Below are positions 1-12,509 of a stretch of 64,000 bases of DNA, in pieces. Every line of letters starts with the position of its first letter. Position 1 is the first letter of the stretch. The translations under genes and the position numbers were made by a program. Source of the DNA: Perkinsus olseni (Eukaryota > Perkinsozoa > Perkinsida > Perkinsidae); NCBI GenBank assembly GCA_013115135.1, contig JABANP010000189.1:27342-91341 (forward strand), given 5' to 3'. The notes beneath the pieces are model-generated. The model did not search any database. It was not told the DNA's origin and saw only the letters and a list, made by a program, of their open reading frames with translations.

Positions 1-11
1 CATTTTCTGGG

Positions 12-1623
12 AGCGCGACATACCTCGCCATTTCGGTCCTTGAGTACGTCCATGGCTTTCCCGGGCTGTTCGTGTAATTGTACCATATCACCTTCCGAGG
101 TCAGTTCGGACTCGATAGACCGGACAGAGGAGAGGGAAGGTGCCTGAAAAGGACGTCCACCAAGAATCGAACCGGGAGCGTCGGATGCGCTACCCTATTG
201 AGCCATTCGTGATTCGATAAAACCGTCATAGCTCCCTAGAGCCATTGAAAACTCCCCAGCGATGGAATAGAAATTTGTATCCGATCCATCCTCCTCCCTT
301 ACCCCGTCCTCGCGTCCGCTCACTAAAACTACCCTCTGCGGAACCCGCCGTTTCTCCTCTGGGCCTGCACGGCGCATTCAACCCAACTCCTCACTTTCGT
401 CAAAACTCACATCCCAACGGCAGTTCATCCGGGTTCAACACGAAGAAGCCTGCGAACTCCTTTTTCCATCCTCCGGCCGATTTCCAAAGCAAAAGTCCCT
501 TCGGAAATCACAAAAATGGTGAAATGAAACGCTTCGCTCCGCCCTCACCTCCCTGCCCAACACCGAGAAAGGCGATTTCGCTGCTTTTCCAGCCGACTGT
601 GCCAATCAACGTCTCGTCTAAATATCCCGACAACTTGCAGAGTGACTCGAGCGACCCCTTCTCCAGGGATTCCTGACGATGAGTATTTTATGAGATCGAA
701 AAGTTCCCGAAAGAATCCACGATTTATGAAAATCTCGCGAAAAACCAATATCATGGAGTTCGCTTTTTCCATCCTCTTTGATCGTTCCATCCGTCGATTG
801 TTAAAATAAGAACCGTTTGAGTAACTCGAACTCAACTCAAATTCAGCTGAACGATTATAATCGAAAACTCTGTTGTCCGCCCTACGCACGCTGCGCCCTC
901 ATCTCCCAGCGGAAGAATATGTCCCTAAAATTCCCGAAAATTGCGGTACGACCGATTTTTTTCCATGAATTTCCTCATGCCGACAAAACGGCTGTCCCCA
1001 TTCCGCCTGATCACTACATCTCCGCGAGTCAATGGTTCTCCACCCCTCGCCAAATCGATGTTGTCAAACCAATAATACCCGATCTCCTCGCCGCCGGCTG
1101 GGAGGAGCTCCGATGGAAGACGACGCGGTCCTGAGAGGTCGAACCATGCACATCGTGAGATGAAAAGATACGCTCACGAAGTAGTCTCCCCCCACCTTGT
1201 AGCACCAGGCAAGCAACTCCCGGCAGTTCCATTTTTTCCGCCATTTTTCCGAGCGCCGCTTTGCCGTCACCGAAACCGTGCAAAACTATCAAAAGCATCA
1301 CCGGAGGCTCATCATCTTTGGGAGCAACATACGTTACGTGGAAATTCGCTTCTGAAAATAAAAATTTACAGCGGAGCGAAGCTGGAAAATTCTTACCTGG
1401 TGGTCGCAGTCTGATTGACGAGGATCGAGCCAGAGAGAAAATCCGATTTTGTAATGAAATCTGAGAGAAAAAAAGATGGAAAATTTGTCCGAATTTGAAT
1501 TACTACCTTCAGCGTTCTTTCCCGGGTAAAATCGTCCAACAACTGCCTAGCACGACTCAACGCTTTGGTCTCATCTTCTCCATCCTCTGCGACGCCGATT
1601 AGAGCAGATATCAGGCGGTAGAC
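12..1623 (-). CDS. Alpha/beta-hydrolase (phospholipase/carboxylesterase-like), left copy, partial at window edge
   Basis: Left-arm partner of the gene at 34378-36144. Exons on the minus strand can be placed at about 1507-1623, 1196-1351, about 1131 and below, 549-672, 410-496, 303-364 and 12-131; the final exon lies outside the window. The same signature pieces are present: the LHGFGD strand-turn in the second exon, an exon ending GVGQG, and VLVSGREDG near 310-340. The nucleophile-elbow position reads Gly rather than Ser, as in the right copy. Splice sites are GT-AG and their phases match the right copy. Confidence 0.6.
155..235 (-). other. tRNA-like relic with A-box and B-box inside an intron (left copy)
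   Basis: On the minus strand the sequence reads TGGCTCAATAGGGTAG (A-box-like) followed by CCCGGTTCGATTC (B-box-like). It lies in the intron between the last two visible hydrolase exons. The acceptor stem does not pair and the anticodon region is shortened compared with the right copy at 35789-35860, so this is not a working tRNA gene. It may be a tRNA-derived SINE remnant. Confidence 0.35.
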
Positions 1624-2171
1624 CTGTAAGAAAAATGATTTCCGAAAAATTTGGTATGCTAATCTTATCAATAATACACCTTCCCCGGAGTAAGTGAGCA
1701 TCATACGGAGGAAGACTATCTACATTGGCTGATGTCCAGCCTACTGTGTCTGCTAGTTTGCCTTGCAAGATGCCCAACCGAATGATTCGATCATTCGTCA
1801 ATCACTCAACAACTGCATGCGTGATGCAAATGATTTTTCTCCTCGTATCCAGTTCGTACGATAGAGTATCACGATGAGTCATACCTCAAACGAAAGGCAA
1901 TCGAAATAAGAATCCAAACAGTGGGCAAGTTCAAATCGATCAACCGTTTCGCAGAAGATATCACCGGAAAACTGTTTCGTGCCCAATCGGACTGTGGCAA
2001 GTCCGATGTCAGGAAAGATTTTCCCTCTGCTGAGAACAATGTTTCGACCGTCATAGCAGCTCGTCAAATGCGACGATTCCATAAATCATTGATGATGAAC
2101 ACTAATGAATTCGTGTTGATCGAGGTTCAACCTAAGATTCTCTATCCCTCAACAAGCTAACACGCAATTAC

Positions 2172-3918
2172 CGTTTTCTCTCGCCTTTCGCCCAGCTTGC
2201 CATTCTTGATAAGATCTTCGCAAATCTCAGCCGCCTCGCAGAATCGCTCGAGTGCGAGAAGACACGCAGCCTGGTTGAGCTTTAATATAACTGAAAAACT
2301 TCACAGGAAAATTGACAAAATACACTATTATTTACGGTAGATGCGGCCAAATTTTTTTCGGGGAAATTTTTTCCTAGCCGCGAGGGTCGTGCACCGCCAC
2401 CCCGAACTTCGGGGCCCGGAGGCATTCCAAATGCCTCTGTTGCCGAGGGTTCTCAAGCCAAACCCAGTATAAAGTTAACACAGACCCGAGTTGAGTCGGA
2501 TTAACGTAATTAATGAGTCCTAAATTATACGATAAAACTCTACGCTCATACTAGCGTCGCAGCTTAAGTAGTGCAAGCTGCGCCACAGGCAACGGACTGA
2601 CACAATCGGGGACAGACTAGGAGCGATACGGCACATTCTCATGCCATGCGCGAACGGTTTTTCGGTGAAAATGTCACTCCGGACGACCACCCATCCAACA
2701 CAAGGTTCGAAGTGAGTCCGGTGGGCTTTGGATGTGACACTCGCAAATCCGAACCTCCCCAAGAGCGAAAATTCTGAGATTTTGGGAGTAGCGTGTGCCC
2801 CGGCGAGGAATATCTCCCTGGGAACACTATCCACCATGGCAGTAAGGCCGCCTTCGATCTTCATGTCACTGGCTGGCGGCGTACCAGAGCGCCTGGAGAT
2901 GAGCGCCCCATACCAGCCAGCTGCGCCCGTCGTGCCGAGGCCAGGTCACTCGCCCACAATCCTGAACCAAACTCAGGGGCGAACCCCGTGTGCACAACAT
3001 CTTCCCTGCGATAAACCAGCTCACTGGTTCAATACACCAGTAAACCCACTTAAGGCTACCTCAAGACACCATGTTGGAGTAGCTGCTTGTCGTGGCCCCA
3101 GCGTACAAGCGTGCTAGGCATGCCTGGAGCGTCAGCACGCGTATGAAATTGGGCATAAGAGCTTCTGTCTCAAGCATATTTTAGAGTGAGCATTCGCGAT
3201 GCAGCGGCCAGCTCGACAAGCCCAGTCGCACAGGGAATACGTAGCTTGCGCAGCGTAGGTGGCCAACACCTACCCCAACAGCCGAGGCAGAGCCCTCGCT
3301 GAGGAGTCCTCAGTATCGAACGGACTACAGGGGTCGAAGACGCTGAGATCAGCATTGGTGCCAAACGAGACACCCATGGCGTAAACAATGACCCTAATTA
3401 GCTCCACGGAGTTCATATCAGTCCAATAATCATATTTTAAATACCCCTGCACACGACCAACCGCAACGTTTAGAATGGGGTGGTGTGGTGCCGCCTACCC
3501 GCCAGAATCCCTCGATAGCTTTCGAATGTATGCCCTCCATTTCAGAAACATAGCCATCGACTAGGGGGAAAAATAGTCCACGGAGTTCGCCTCTCCCATG
3601 CGCAGTGAGCTGGCCTCAGCTTCGCCGGACGAAATGAGATACCCCAACACTCACTCTGGCGAGCAGCAGTTCAGCCCCTCCTGATACTTCTCGAGCGCCT
3701 CTGCGAACCTTCGTTCGGCGTATCTTGAACGAGAAAAAACAAGAAATTCTTCACCGAATCATGATCACAAGAAGCGCAAGTCGATGAGACGCTTGAATGT
3801 TGCATTCAATAAAATCGGGAAATTTATACGAAATTTTCCAAAAAATTTTGGCGGGTGGATTTACGTCTGATTACAGGGCATTCCCCTCCTGCTTCAATTT
3901 ATCAGCCGAAGTTGACAT
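2172..3918 (-). CDS. TPR-domain protein, left copy (exons 3875-3918, 3655-3723, 2172-2290)
   Basis: The start codon at 3918 opens MSTSADKLKQEGNAL, and a 5' splice site follows at 3874. The next exon (3723-3655) continues ERRFAEALEKYQEGLNCC, and the exon 2290-2172 encodes LNQAACLLALERFCEAAEV. Together these form the classic paired helices of tetratricopeptide repeats like those at the N-terminus of TTC/SGT/CHIP-type co-chaperones. The reading phases of the second and third exons do not join directly, so a small exon is probably hidden in the 1.36-kb intron, which also holds repeat-like sequence. Whether the protein continues into the hydrolase exons downstream is unresolved. Confidence 0.6.
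2291..3654. repeat. Repeat-like insertion filling the TPR intron (left copy)
   Basis: The 1.36 kb between two TPR exons is far longer than neighbouring introns (30-200 bp) and its composition is unlike theirs: GC-rich, with fragmentary open frames on both strands. No family is recognised. It is shared with the right arm (32235-33678), so it was present before the arms split. A left-only block at about 2453-2635 is absent from the right copy. Confidence 0.5.
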
Positions 3919-4134
3919 CGTAGTAGTAGACGGCGTTTAGTAAAATTGTGGGTTACTTAGCGCGCGCCAATATGATCGATAATGACGTATCTTGAGCTCA
4001 TCCTTATTGGCCGGCTGATGTTAATCGTTACGAGGGATCTTAGGTTGAGCATGGAAGATACGGAATAGGTTGAATATTTCACTAATGGCCCTTTCATCTT
4101 CCCGTCTCCTGCATCCGTTCAGAGTGTCATCAAG
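3919..4134. promoter_or_regulatory. Bidirectional promoter region between divergent TPR and helical-repeat genes
   Basis: Only about 215 bp separate the two divergent start codons (3918 minus, 4135 plus). The interval therefore must hold both promoters or the 5' leaders of both genes. No TATA or other core element is obvious. The right-arm equivalent is 31744-31960. Confidence 0.45.
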
Positions 4135-7100
4135 ATGTCTTCACGTCGCCAAGCCGATCTCTCTCGACCCAACGGAGATGATGGGCGTCATCTCCGCAGC
4201 CTCCAGGTAAGATCCATTACGAGTTGCGGAAAATTTGGTATTGAATTGGTCGATAGTATCCATAAATTTGTGTAAAATGCGGTATGAACCGCTGTGTTCG
4301 TCATTGGAGCTTCTCATATACGCCGTGCTGTACATCGCCACGAGGTCAGCACAAAGGTCGTCGTCGGCTTTCACGCCAATTTTACACAATAGTGGTCTTC
4401 AAAAACTATGTCAATTATCTCAGAGAACAATCCACTTCTCTCAAATCGTCATCTCAGCGCCGTTCGAGGACTGAGATAATTTCGTCTACTGAGTGAAAAA
4501 AAACACATTAATGGCGTTATGTAATATAAAATCAATTCTCCTTTTCGAGGACGGAAGCGGAGCTTGACTGCCGCTCATCACCGAATTTCCCGATAAATTT
4601 TCCTCGCATGGTTTAAAAACTTTTCTTCTCTTGAACTCAGAAAAAACTTTTCCCTACTTCAAGAGAACACCACAGCTGAAAGAAAGTGTCTACAATTTGC
4701 CCTACCCTCTGCGCGAGCGCTAATGTCCGTTCTCAATAAGCTTACTCAAACCAAGCCCTCTTGGAACAAGATACGTCAGTGGTAGTCCGTCGACTAAGCC
4801 GGGTTTCTGGTGCTAATTCGATCGAAGGAATTTGGTTAATCGTCGTTTTTCGAGTTTTCTGGTGACTGGAGTACCTCATAGGTGCGTTCGACTGCATTTA
4901 GGCATCTTTAAAGTATGTTTTTTGTGGAATTTTCTAACTTTCCGAAAAAAAAATTCCCGCTCAGATACACCCCCGATGAATTACTGCAAGTACTAACCCG
5001 AGTTGCTCGTCACGATTCGGCACAGATTTCCGCGTGCAGAGGTACTATGGGATCTGCGTATCCGAGGTTGACCCTAGGGTTTTACGGATTCTGAGAAGGT
5101 CGTTTCGTTTCCGCGCTGAAATTCGGGAGCGATTTCGCGACATGCATGGATGAACCTTGGATACGACGGATAGAAATATATGTACTAACCGACCTGGGCT
5201 CGGTCTAGACAGGTTTCGAGCGGCTCTCGTTTCCAGAGCTTCGCAGATTCTGAAGGTTTTTTTCACCAAGTGGTTCTGATTATTTCTCAGAATAGTACCA
5301 CAATTTCACAAACTCCCATGGACGATCTTTTCGAAATTTTCATTTCAAAAATGCCATGATCGCCGAAATTTCCCGTTTTTTTCATCTTTTCTGACAAATA
5401 CCGCTTTTCAGTCCTCGCCCGAAGATTCGGTCAGTCGGCCGGAGAATATTACCCCACTCAAATCGTCGAGGCCACGAGGCTTTTCCGAAGCATCGGGTAG
5501 GGCATTCGGCTGCGTAGTAGAAGATTTCCCTCGCCCGGGCGTCAGATACGCTGACGCTTCGGTATGGGCGGCAGTGGCGGGTCGAGCAGACGATGTGTTG
5601 GGAACAGCGAGCCCGAAGCGGCTGGTGCAGTTTTTGGAGGTAAAAACGGAATTTCTCGCGAATTTTTTGGGAAAATAGGGCCTGAAATTTCCAGGGAAAT
5701 TAAATTTCGAGAATTTTGTGTAAAAATTTTCAGCTGCAATTTTTCACTGGGTCGATAGCGTGATGAAAAATTTTATTTTATCGAAAAAAGTCGAGTAAAT
5801 GTTTATTATTTTTCACGTGATTTGTCTTTTTGTTTTAGTACGTCGGAGATCTGCAGCTGCCTCTCAGAGATCCTTCCATCTGGTCTGTGGCGAGGCCGAG
5901 TATCTTAGGTAGAAGCGAGGGAGATACAGAATAAGTTCCAGCTCTCCGAAGCTCTTGTTTTTGTCAGCTGTTTTGCCGCACATTCGAGGAGGGCTGGGAA
6001 CTGTTATGGAGACTCTGGCGGCTCATGGCTGCAAAGACGATTACATAATAGATGCCTTGATGGCCCAGGTAGTAGAACACAAAATTGGCGGAGCGAAGCA
6101 GCGAAATCGGGGATTGGCTCGTCATCGAACTAGCATTTTGGCATACCAAAATTTACGGAATTCTCGGAGGGATGAGGCGTCGAGATGGTTCTGGCAGAGG
6201 AAAAGTGTGGCATGAGTCTATCAGATCGCTGTAGCATTGGTGGTATCTCTGGTAGGCCCGAGTACTTTTTAGAGGTGGTGAGCTGTCTCTGAGTATCTTC
6301 GCCAGAGTAGTGGAATCTTATGGCTCACTACGGCCAGAGGCGGATAGTTTTGATAAGAATAGGGAAGTCATCCGAGGTGAGACTCTTGAGCTCTTACCGT
6401 GAAGGTGGATCCAACTTTTCTGAAAAATTGGGATGGGGGATTTTATGGAGACGTGGTACTGGGCATTGGGGCCTAGTTTGTAGTCTGCTCATCGTGAACG
6501 TTATCCGGGTTCGAGTTGGCCATGAATACAGAACCGTATGGCTTGATGGAGCTGTCACTGAATCTTGAAGTCACGATAGTAATAGTAGAACGTCGAGGGA
6601 GAACAATATAGCTGATGATCGGACAGGTGGCGGTGGGGTATAATAGGCTCCTTCCTAAGCGTTGCAGCATTCATCAACCTGAAAGGAGTATTGGGTTGTT
6701 GGTTGTATTTAAATATCAGAGCGAAAGTCGGCTTCCTCGAGTTATGAGTTGCATACCAAGAATTTGTGGAGGGGTCGTTACAGAGCGAAGATTTGAATTG
6801 CGGAGCGAGCGGAGCGAGCGGAGCATATACTGTCACTTCTGCGCTTTTTTTGTGCGTTCGTTCGTTCGTTCAAATTATTTCTCCACGACTATGCTGAATG
6901 AACTCATGGGGCGCATACCAATCGAAAGGTCTCGATTCATATATTCTATAAAAAATACGAAATCGCGCCCATCCCCGTTCTACCAACCAAAACCAGCGTG
7001 GACCGTTGTAGATGAAGCCGAAAAAATACAGAGAAAAGCCCTGGCTGGGGTTCGAACCCGAGACTTCGTGCCGAGCTCCGCTTTTTTCGTTACGAAGGCC

Positions 7101-8952
7101 TAGTTTGAGACATCGTTGTGTGATGTACGGACAATATTGGGTGGTCGAGCGTCGTGAAGGAAGTGTGGTTTTTGATGAAATTGAGGATGGTGAGGAAGCT
7201 CGATAGGTCCACTCGAGGACTTTACGGATTTTAGGATACGTCAGTAGTGAAGAGGATTCGCCGAGCGATTGGTTGGTGTTTGCAGCAGCGGCTGAGCGCG
7301 TTGGAGATGAGGATATGCAGGTTGGTGGTCGAGAAAGATACGCGCTGCGCAGCCGGAAGATTTTAGGGATATTGTGATAAGCAGTGTAGGGATCTGAGAA
7401 GCCGACAAGAGACGACGGCTCATTCAGAGAGAATGGGAATGGTCAAACTGGGTCATACCGCTGCCAAGGTAGGCTCCTACTTGACCTCTTTTGTATCTTA
7501 CTCGCTTGAAGCTGAGATTCTCTGTCTACGCAGGTGGGATACCGATCCGATAAGTTCATAGAAGAGTTCGAGAACGTTTTAGAACACACCATCACTGCTG
7601 AGCCGAATTACGTAAGATTCAGGTCCCGGGTTCGAATCCCCCCTCGTCCATTTCTCCAGATCCATTCCCGACTGGTCTTTGCCTTTGCCGCCCTGGCATC
7701 CCTCCCGAGTACCGAGGCTGTGGTCTCCATCCTTCTGCAGTCGGAAGCCGTCAGAAAGGCAGTCAACAGCCTGCCGGCGCCTCATCTCCTGTAGGTCATT
7801 CCGTCTTATCACCACGTGCTCGACCAGCTGCGTATCAGCTGTTCATTCAGCAGTTGATACGCAGCTGGTCGACTTCCAGTACACGAGGCTACGTTCAACA
7901 ATGTTGAACGTAGCCTTTCGTATTGAAAATATCCGACTTGTTTTTTGGTTGTGTCGTTCCCTGTCATGAAATCGAGCATGCTCAGATAGATTGTTGAAGA
8001 TGAAGAGAAAAAATACTGATGGTAACTGTTCTTTACACTTTTTCTGAGCTGATAGCTAATTGTTCCATGTACGGCTCGATGCATAACGGAGAATTTCAAC
8101 CTGAGGGCAACCGTCCTCGCTGACTCACATTATCGCAACGAATTCGTGACTCTCAGTGGCACGAAGAATTATGCTTTCGAGCGCTCTAGGGGTCTTCTCC
8201 TCTGCTTTGCTGCTGTAAGAATGCCGGAGCACCTCTCTTGTCGGTTGCATATCGACAAATCACATTTTCACTTTTCAGTACCACACTTTTCGTTACTTAG
8301 TTCGCTACTCAACGCCGCGGCCCTGGCTGGCATGCCCGGAGAGACTGAAGTCTGCGAGTCCCTCCGCCGCGCATTGCGAGTGACTGCATCTTCTTTGGAC
8401 TTGAGGCAAAGGTATCTTTCAGCCGTTTCATAATCTCGCACCGCACGCGGAAGATTTTTCTCGCCTCAGGCGGACGCTGTGGTTGTCTGCGTACAACGAG
8501 GAAGAGTTTGATTATTTGCCGATTCCACCGCCTCTGCCGGCTCGAATGCCCTGGGGTGATTTTTTCCGAATTTTTTTTCTGATTTTTTGCTGTTTTAGAC
8601 ACCGATTATGAGTGCGAAGGAGTTGGAGCATTCCAGTTGCCGAGAGACGCTGAGGGCAAACTTATCATTTTCGTAAGTTTGGTAAATGTGCGTTATACTC
8701 GATCAGGGTGATTTCGATGGATACGTAGTGAGTCAATAGTGTATCGGCTAAGATGGCAGTATGTGGTTCAATAGTATCGCTCGCCCTGACAGAACTCGTT
8801 AAGTCTAGTCACACAACGACGTCGTTGTTGTCGATAACTTGTTGATGGTTTTGTTGTAGGATGAGATACGAGGTCCTCGAGTGCAATTAATGCAGAGAAT
8901 TCTGAGTCGAGAAAGCGGAGAAGAAGTTGTCATCAAAAGCATGAGAGGGTGA
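4135..8952 (+). CDS. Many-exon helical-repeat protein (HPR/RAP-like), left copy
   Basis: Starts at 4135 with MSSRRQADLSRPNGDDGRHL and a splice donor at 4207. Well-supported exons with matching phases include 5412-5639, 5839-5908, 5968-6068, 6256-6376, 7235-7320, 7534-7611, 7660-7790, 8279-8411, 8470-8555, 8599-8672 and 8860-8952 (TGA stop). Exons near 4965-5090 and around 4260-4480 and 4690 are less certain. Segments such as YTPDELLQVLTRVARHD, GGELSLSIFARVVESYGSLR, SDWLVFAAAAERVGDEDM and HSRLVFAFAALASLPSTEAV are amphipathic helices spaced like the heptatricopeptide/FASTK-RAP class, which in alveolates serves mitochondrial or plastid RNA. The class assignment is inference; no RAP domain is visible. 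The C-terminal part (YNEEEFDYLPIPPPLPARMP onwards) is not recognised. The join between 7790 and 8279 is out of phase, so an exon may be missing in the arm-specific segment 7798-8278. Confidence 0.65.
7612..7659 (+). other. 48-bp intron containing a perfect B-box/T-arm motif
   Basis: The intron (GTAAGATT...CTCCAG) consists largely of a sequence reading TCCCGGGTTCGAATCCC, identical in form to a tRNA T-arm and pol III B-box. The right copy is at 27808-27855. No complete tRNA can be folded around it. Confidence 0.4.
7798..8278. repeat. Left-arm-specific segment with two adjacent perfect hairpins
   Basis: After the shared ...CATCTCCTGTAGG the two arms diverge completely until the shared exon at 8279. 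The right arm has an unrelated segment of about 230 bp (27440-27676). The left segment contains two hairpins back to back: arms 7821-7837/7855-7871 (17 bp) and 7886-7899/7903-7916 (14 bp, 3-nt loop). It looks like a replaced or inserted intron segment. Confidence 0.6.
7821..7916. repeat. Pair of adjacent perfect hairpins, left arm only
   Basis: 17-bp arms CGACCAGCTGCGTATCA / TGATACGCAGCTGGTCG, then 14-bp arms AGGCTACGTTCAAC / GTTGAACGTAGCCT with loop AAT. Confidence 0.96.
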
Positions 8953-10420
8953 TTTGTTTCTGACTCTATTTTGTTGTTGAATTCTAACAGTTGGGGGCAC
9001 TGAGATGGGATAATTGCACATTATCAAGGATAACGACCACTTGTCGTGGATTTCTATAAGTTCGAAGAATGAGGCCATGAGTTGACTCAGCTGCGGAAGT
9101 ATCGACTACCGCCCTTTGTCGAGAACGCTTTAAGCTGCGGATATTATTGAATTTCGATGTTGAAATTCGTTTTGCGGTTGGTGCTGCGCACCGCACTCTC
9201 TCTAGGGAGGACTCCCTTTTGAAGCCCAGCCTACTTTTCATGAATATGCTGACCACCGCTTCGCTGCACGCAGGAACATAGGGGACTGAGCTGTGTATAT
9301 GCGTGCCGCTGCTGCGTGTAACGGGGTTCGTGTTAATATGCAGGAAGAGATGCGGGGATGTACTCACTGATGAACACTACAAGTAGGGCCTTGAGTTAAA
9401 CTAGTACTTGTGATAATGAGAAGAGGAGTTACGGGGTAAGCCGAGACAACGACCCAACGACAGGTCGGACACACCTATAGAGGCCGCTGCACGCATACAC
9501 AAACATCCGCGCAGAATCCCATTACATGCGGATTACTCCCGAATCGTCGAACTATGAGTTATTTGGTGATATCCCATTCGTAGTTAGTATCACTCTCATT
9601 TCCTAATGGTTAACTCCGTAGTCAATGACGCCCTTGAGTCAGCACTGGGAAGATTCGATCTTGAGCCAAGAGACACCGCAGTTTCTTTTATACCCTTGGT
9701 CGAAAAATGAAGTGCCGAGGGGCCATGAATCGAAGTTGATCGCGCAGCCATGTCAGCTTTCTCCCCGCGAGATCGTCAGAGAAACGGTTGTGCGCATCAT
9801 CGCACAGACAAGGATACACTCCCGCCGGGCGTACCGCTCCTCAACGCTATGTTGCCTTAAATACGAAAAGGGTATTTCCCAGTATTCTCCCACTCCCGCA
9901 GTCTGGAGGAAATTTTTTCGGGAGATTTCCGTACCCGGAAAGTCTAATAGATCTCCCGAAGTTGTTAATAAGGAGGGTCTAAGATACACTCAGAGGGTGT
10001 ATTAGATTCTCCTTATTAGGGTAATAAGTGTCACCGTAGCCCTCTATTACGATTAGCATTCTATCTGCTGGCTCGGCCAATAGCGGTGATAAGGAAGTTA
10101 TCGATGAGATGTATTGATCTTCCTCTTTCGTCTCTGTCATAACTGAGCGTGGTGCCAGGACTGTTGCACACTCACGCTGAACAGCTTCAAGCTTGATATC
10201 TCCATAACACTGCGGTTTTAGAGTGTGAACTCCAGAAGAACATGACTAAACGATGCGACGATGGTTGACGATATGATCTCCGCTGCGTGGACTCACAACA
10301 ATCCAACGCCATTGTGACTGCGTACAACGTGAACAACAACATCATCAACAACAAAAGATTATCTTTTTGATAAGACTTCAGCTAATCTGCAGTGAGGCAC
10401 AAAAAACCGCAAATATAGTG
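8953..10420. other. Intergenic DNA between helical-repeat and secreted-protein genes, with a left-only insertion
   Basis: No gene is supported here. The insertion 9515-9931 (417 bp) is missing in the right arm, where the flanks GCGCAG and TACCCGG are joined near 26250. The block around 9935-10380 is conserved between arms and may be 3' untranslated or regulatory sequence. Confidence 0.5.
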
Positions 10421-11342
10421 TCACTCATCCGGGGGGCTTATCCTGGTGACACCGAGAGTTTTGGTGACACTCCACCCCTTTGTCTTCTTAGCGACATCAA
10501 CGGCTCCCTTGGACTCTTTGTAGTACTTCACGCACAAGCCTTTGAAAGTGCCGAGCGTCTTAACCACCGGAATAGCAGCCGAGCACACTTCTCGGAGTGC
10601 GACGATCGCGAATCGCCTAGCTTCCGTCTCAGGAGACTCTTCATCGTCTTCGTAAAGAACAGTGGTCGATCCAATCATCGTCACGGCCGAGTATAGCCTA
10701 TCAATTTTGCTGCGTAAAGTAGAGGGCTTCAACGCCCTTATCGGATCCCGGCCAGTGTTTCTCGGAGTGCGCGAACCCTCGAAATTGTACGAGTGCTCAT
10801 AATCATCAGCCGTGCCCAGAAAATAAGAGCTCAGACCGCTGTCGTCGTCGTACCTAAAAGAAAGGAGTGAAGAGAAGAAGGGGATATTGCCCTTACGTTG
10901 AACTGAAAGGGACATGTTTGGAACTCCCCGGGCAACGGACACGTTGGGTTTGAAGCCCGGAATGGCTAATGACGATTTTTAAGCCCTCTAGTAGAGTCCC
11001 TTCCGCATCCCTGCGTCGATAGTGACAACGAGTCAAGTTAGTTGTGGTCGAGGTGTATGATGTTCCATCCTGTGGGGGATAATCCTGAGAGCGATGCAGT
11101 CCGGATAAGGGCAGTCACCGAAAGTCAGCTGCGAATCGATCTCAAACATGGTCTTCGATGTGACGGCGTCACATTGATGCTATTGAAACCGGTGGATAAC
11201 AGTCATTAGCCATTTTAGAGTCTCTTACATCAGTAGGGGTGTTGTGTTGGGCCACTGAGCCGATAGCGGCAACGAGGGGTGAGTTGGAGAGTAATGCAGC
11301 AGCAGCTGACACTCCGATGATGATGAACTGTTTTGGGGACAT
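10421..11342 (-). CDS. Secreted protein, three exons, paralogue 2, left copy
   Basis: Exons at 11229-11342, 10897-11084 and 10421-10853, partner of 24844-25765. Exon 1 encodes a 38-residue signal-peptide segment (MSPKQFIIIGVSAAAALL start). Exon 2 contains two cysteines in RCHYRR and VRCPGS contexts, and exon 3 has EVCSAA and KGLCVKY. The function is unknown. All splice sites are GT-AG and the frame is open from end to end. Confidence 0.72.
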
Positions 11343-12509
11343 TCAGGAGGGTCGACTTCAACGCTGCTTGGTGGGGAGGAAGGACCGGCGACGCGACGTC
11401 CCCCCCCCTCAGGGTCTGTTGATGAAAGCCTGTCAGAAATGTTCAGTAGAGACGTGGAAATTCCCCGTGGCCCGATCTTGAGGAGGGAACTCCGCCCGAA
11501 GGGGGTATCGCTCGCCTGGTCGGACGAGCGAGGGCATCGAAGCTCGCAACGGGCAGGCTGCAACTCGTTAGTGGGCGTGCAGTACTGCTGCTGCAGTAGT
11601 GACAACTACTAGTGATGATAACAATGGTATCATCAAGAGGCATTACACCGTACCCGACCTGATGCAGAAGAAGTCAGTCGAAGCCTTAGAGCAGGAAGAC
11701 GTGATGAGTAATTCATGTATTTCTCGTTATAAAGGAACCTTTCAATCTGACTGTGTTGGCCTCATCGGCCCATCCTGTCCTCATAGCTCAGTGTGATGCC
11801 AGGACTGTTGCCCGTTCATACTGTACAACTTCAAGCTTGATATTTCTGCAGGACTTTCCATCAGGCTGAGTTTAGATTCTGAAGTTCAGAATCGAGACTT
11901 TTTCTGAGGATGATCAATCCAACTCTAGGACGAAACGGTGCAATGTGGTTGACGTTATCATCCAGGCTCCATGAACTCACAACAACACAACACCATTCTG
12001 ACTGCACACAACGTAAACAACAACAACATCCCCAAAGCACTAGCTTTTCGAACTGACTTCAGCTGATCGGAAATATAACAGAGGATAGCACCCACGAAAT
12101 CGGCATAGTGCCCTGTCGTGCTTGCTCCGCGGTTGTATACGGATACTGCTGTATATCTGCTCAATCGAGCCGCTGAGTCAAGATGACAGCCCAATCCTGT
12201 GGTGTCTTGTGTTCGAGTCGAGGTTTGGCACGCGAAGGCAATGAACTGTAGATGACAGCTTTCCGCTCTGTAGTTCCGAGTGTTGAGCACCGAGGCTATC
12301 AACACATTAGGCGATTACGTTGTGCATTCAGCGTACATAAAATTCCCTCATCCGAACTCGCAAAAACGCAACACTATCGTAGCTACACACACCATCTACA
12401 TCATCATTATCATCGTTAGCATCAAAAAGCCTCTTCACGTCATCCACTGACGTTTACTAGTGTTGAAAAGACAGGAAATGAGTAAAACCGATAGACACAT
12501 TAATATCAG

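Noticed and set aside
2728..3117. Open frames in the TPR intron as a gene
   Set aside because: No domain is recognised, frames on both strands are similar in length, and the right copy differs by indels; more likely repeat sequence.
4141..4389. Minus-strand open frame over the first exon of the helical-repeat gene, longer in the right arm (31489-31926)
   Set aside because: It lies antisense to a well-placed start exon with a clean donor and spans the bidirectional promoter; both readings accept similar substitutions, so it is unproven.
6790..6880. GAGCGAGCGGAGCGAGCGG and TTCG repeats as a CRISPR or larger satellite
   Set aside because: Only a few short units, no spacers, and eukaryotic context; plain microsatellite.
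7612..7659. Functional tRNA gene at the T-arm-like motif
   Set aside because: No acceptor, D or anticodon arms fold around it, and the segment is flanked by in-phase exons with GT-AG borders.
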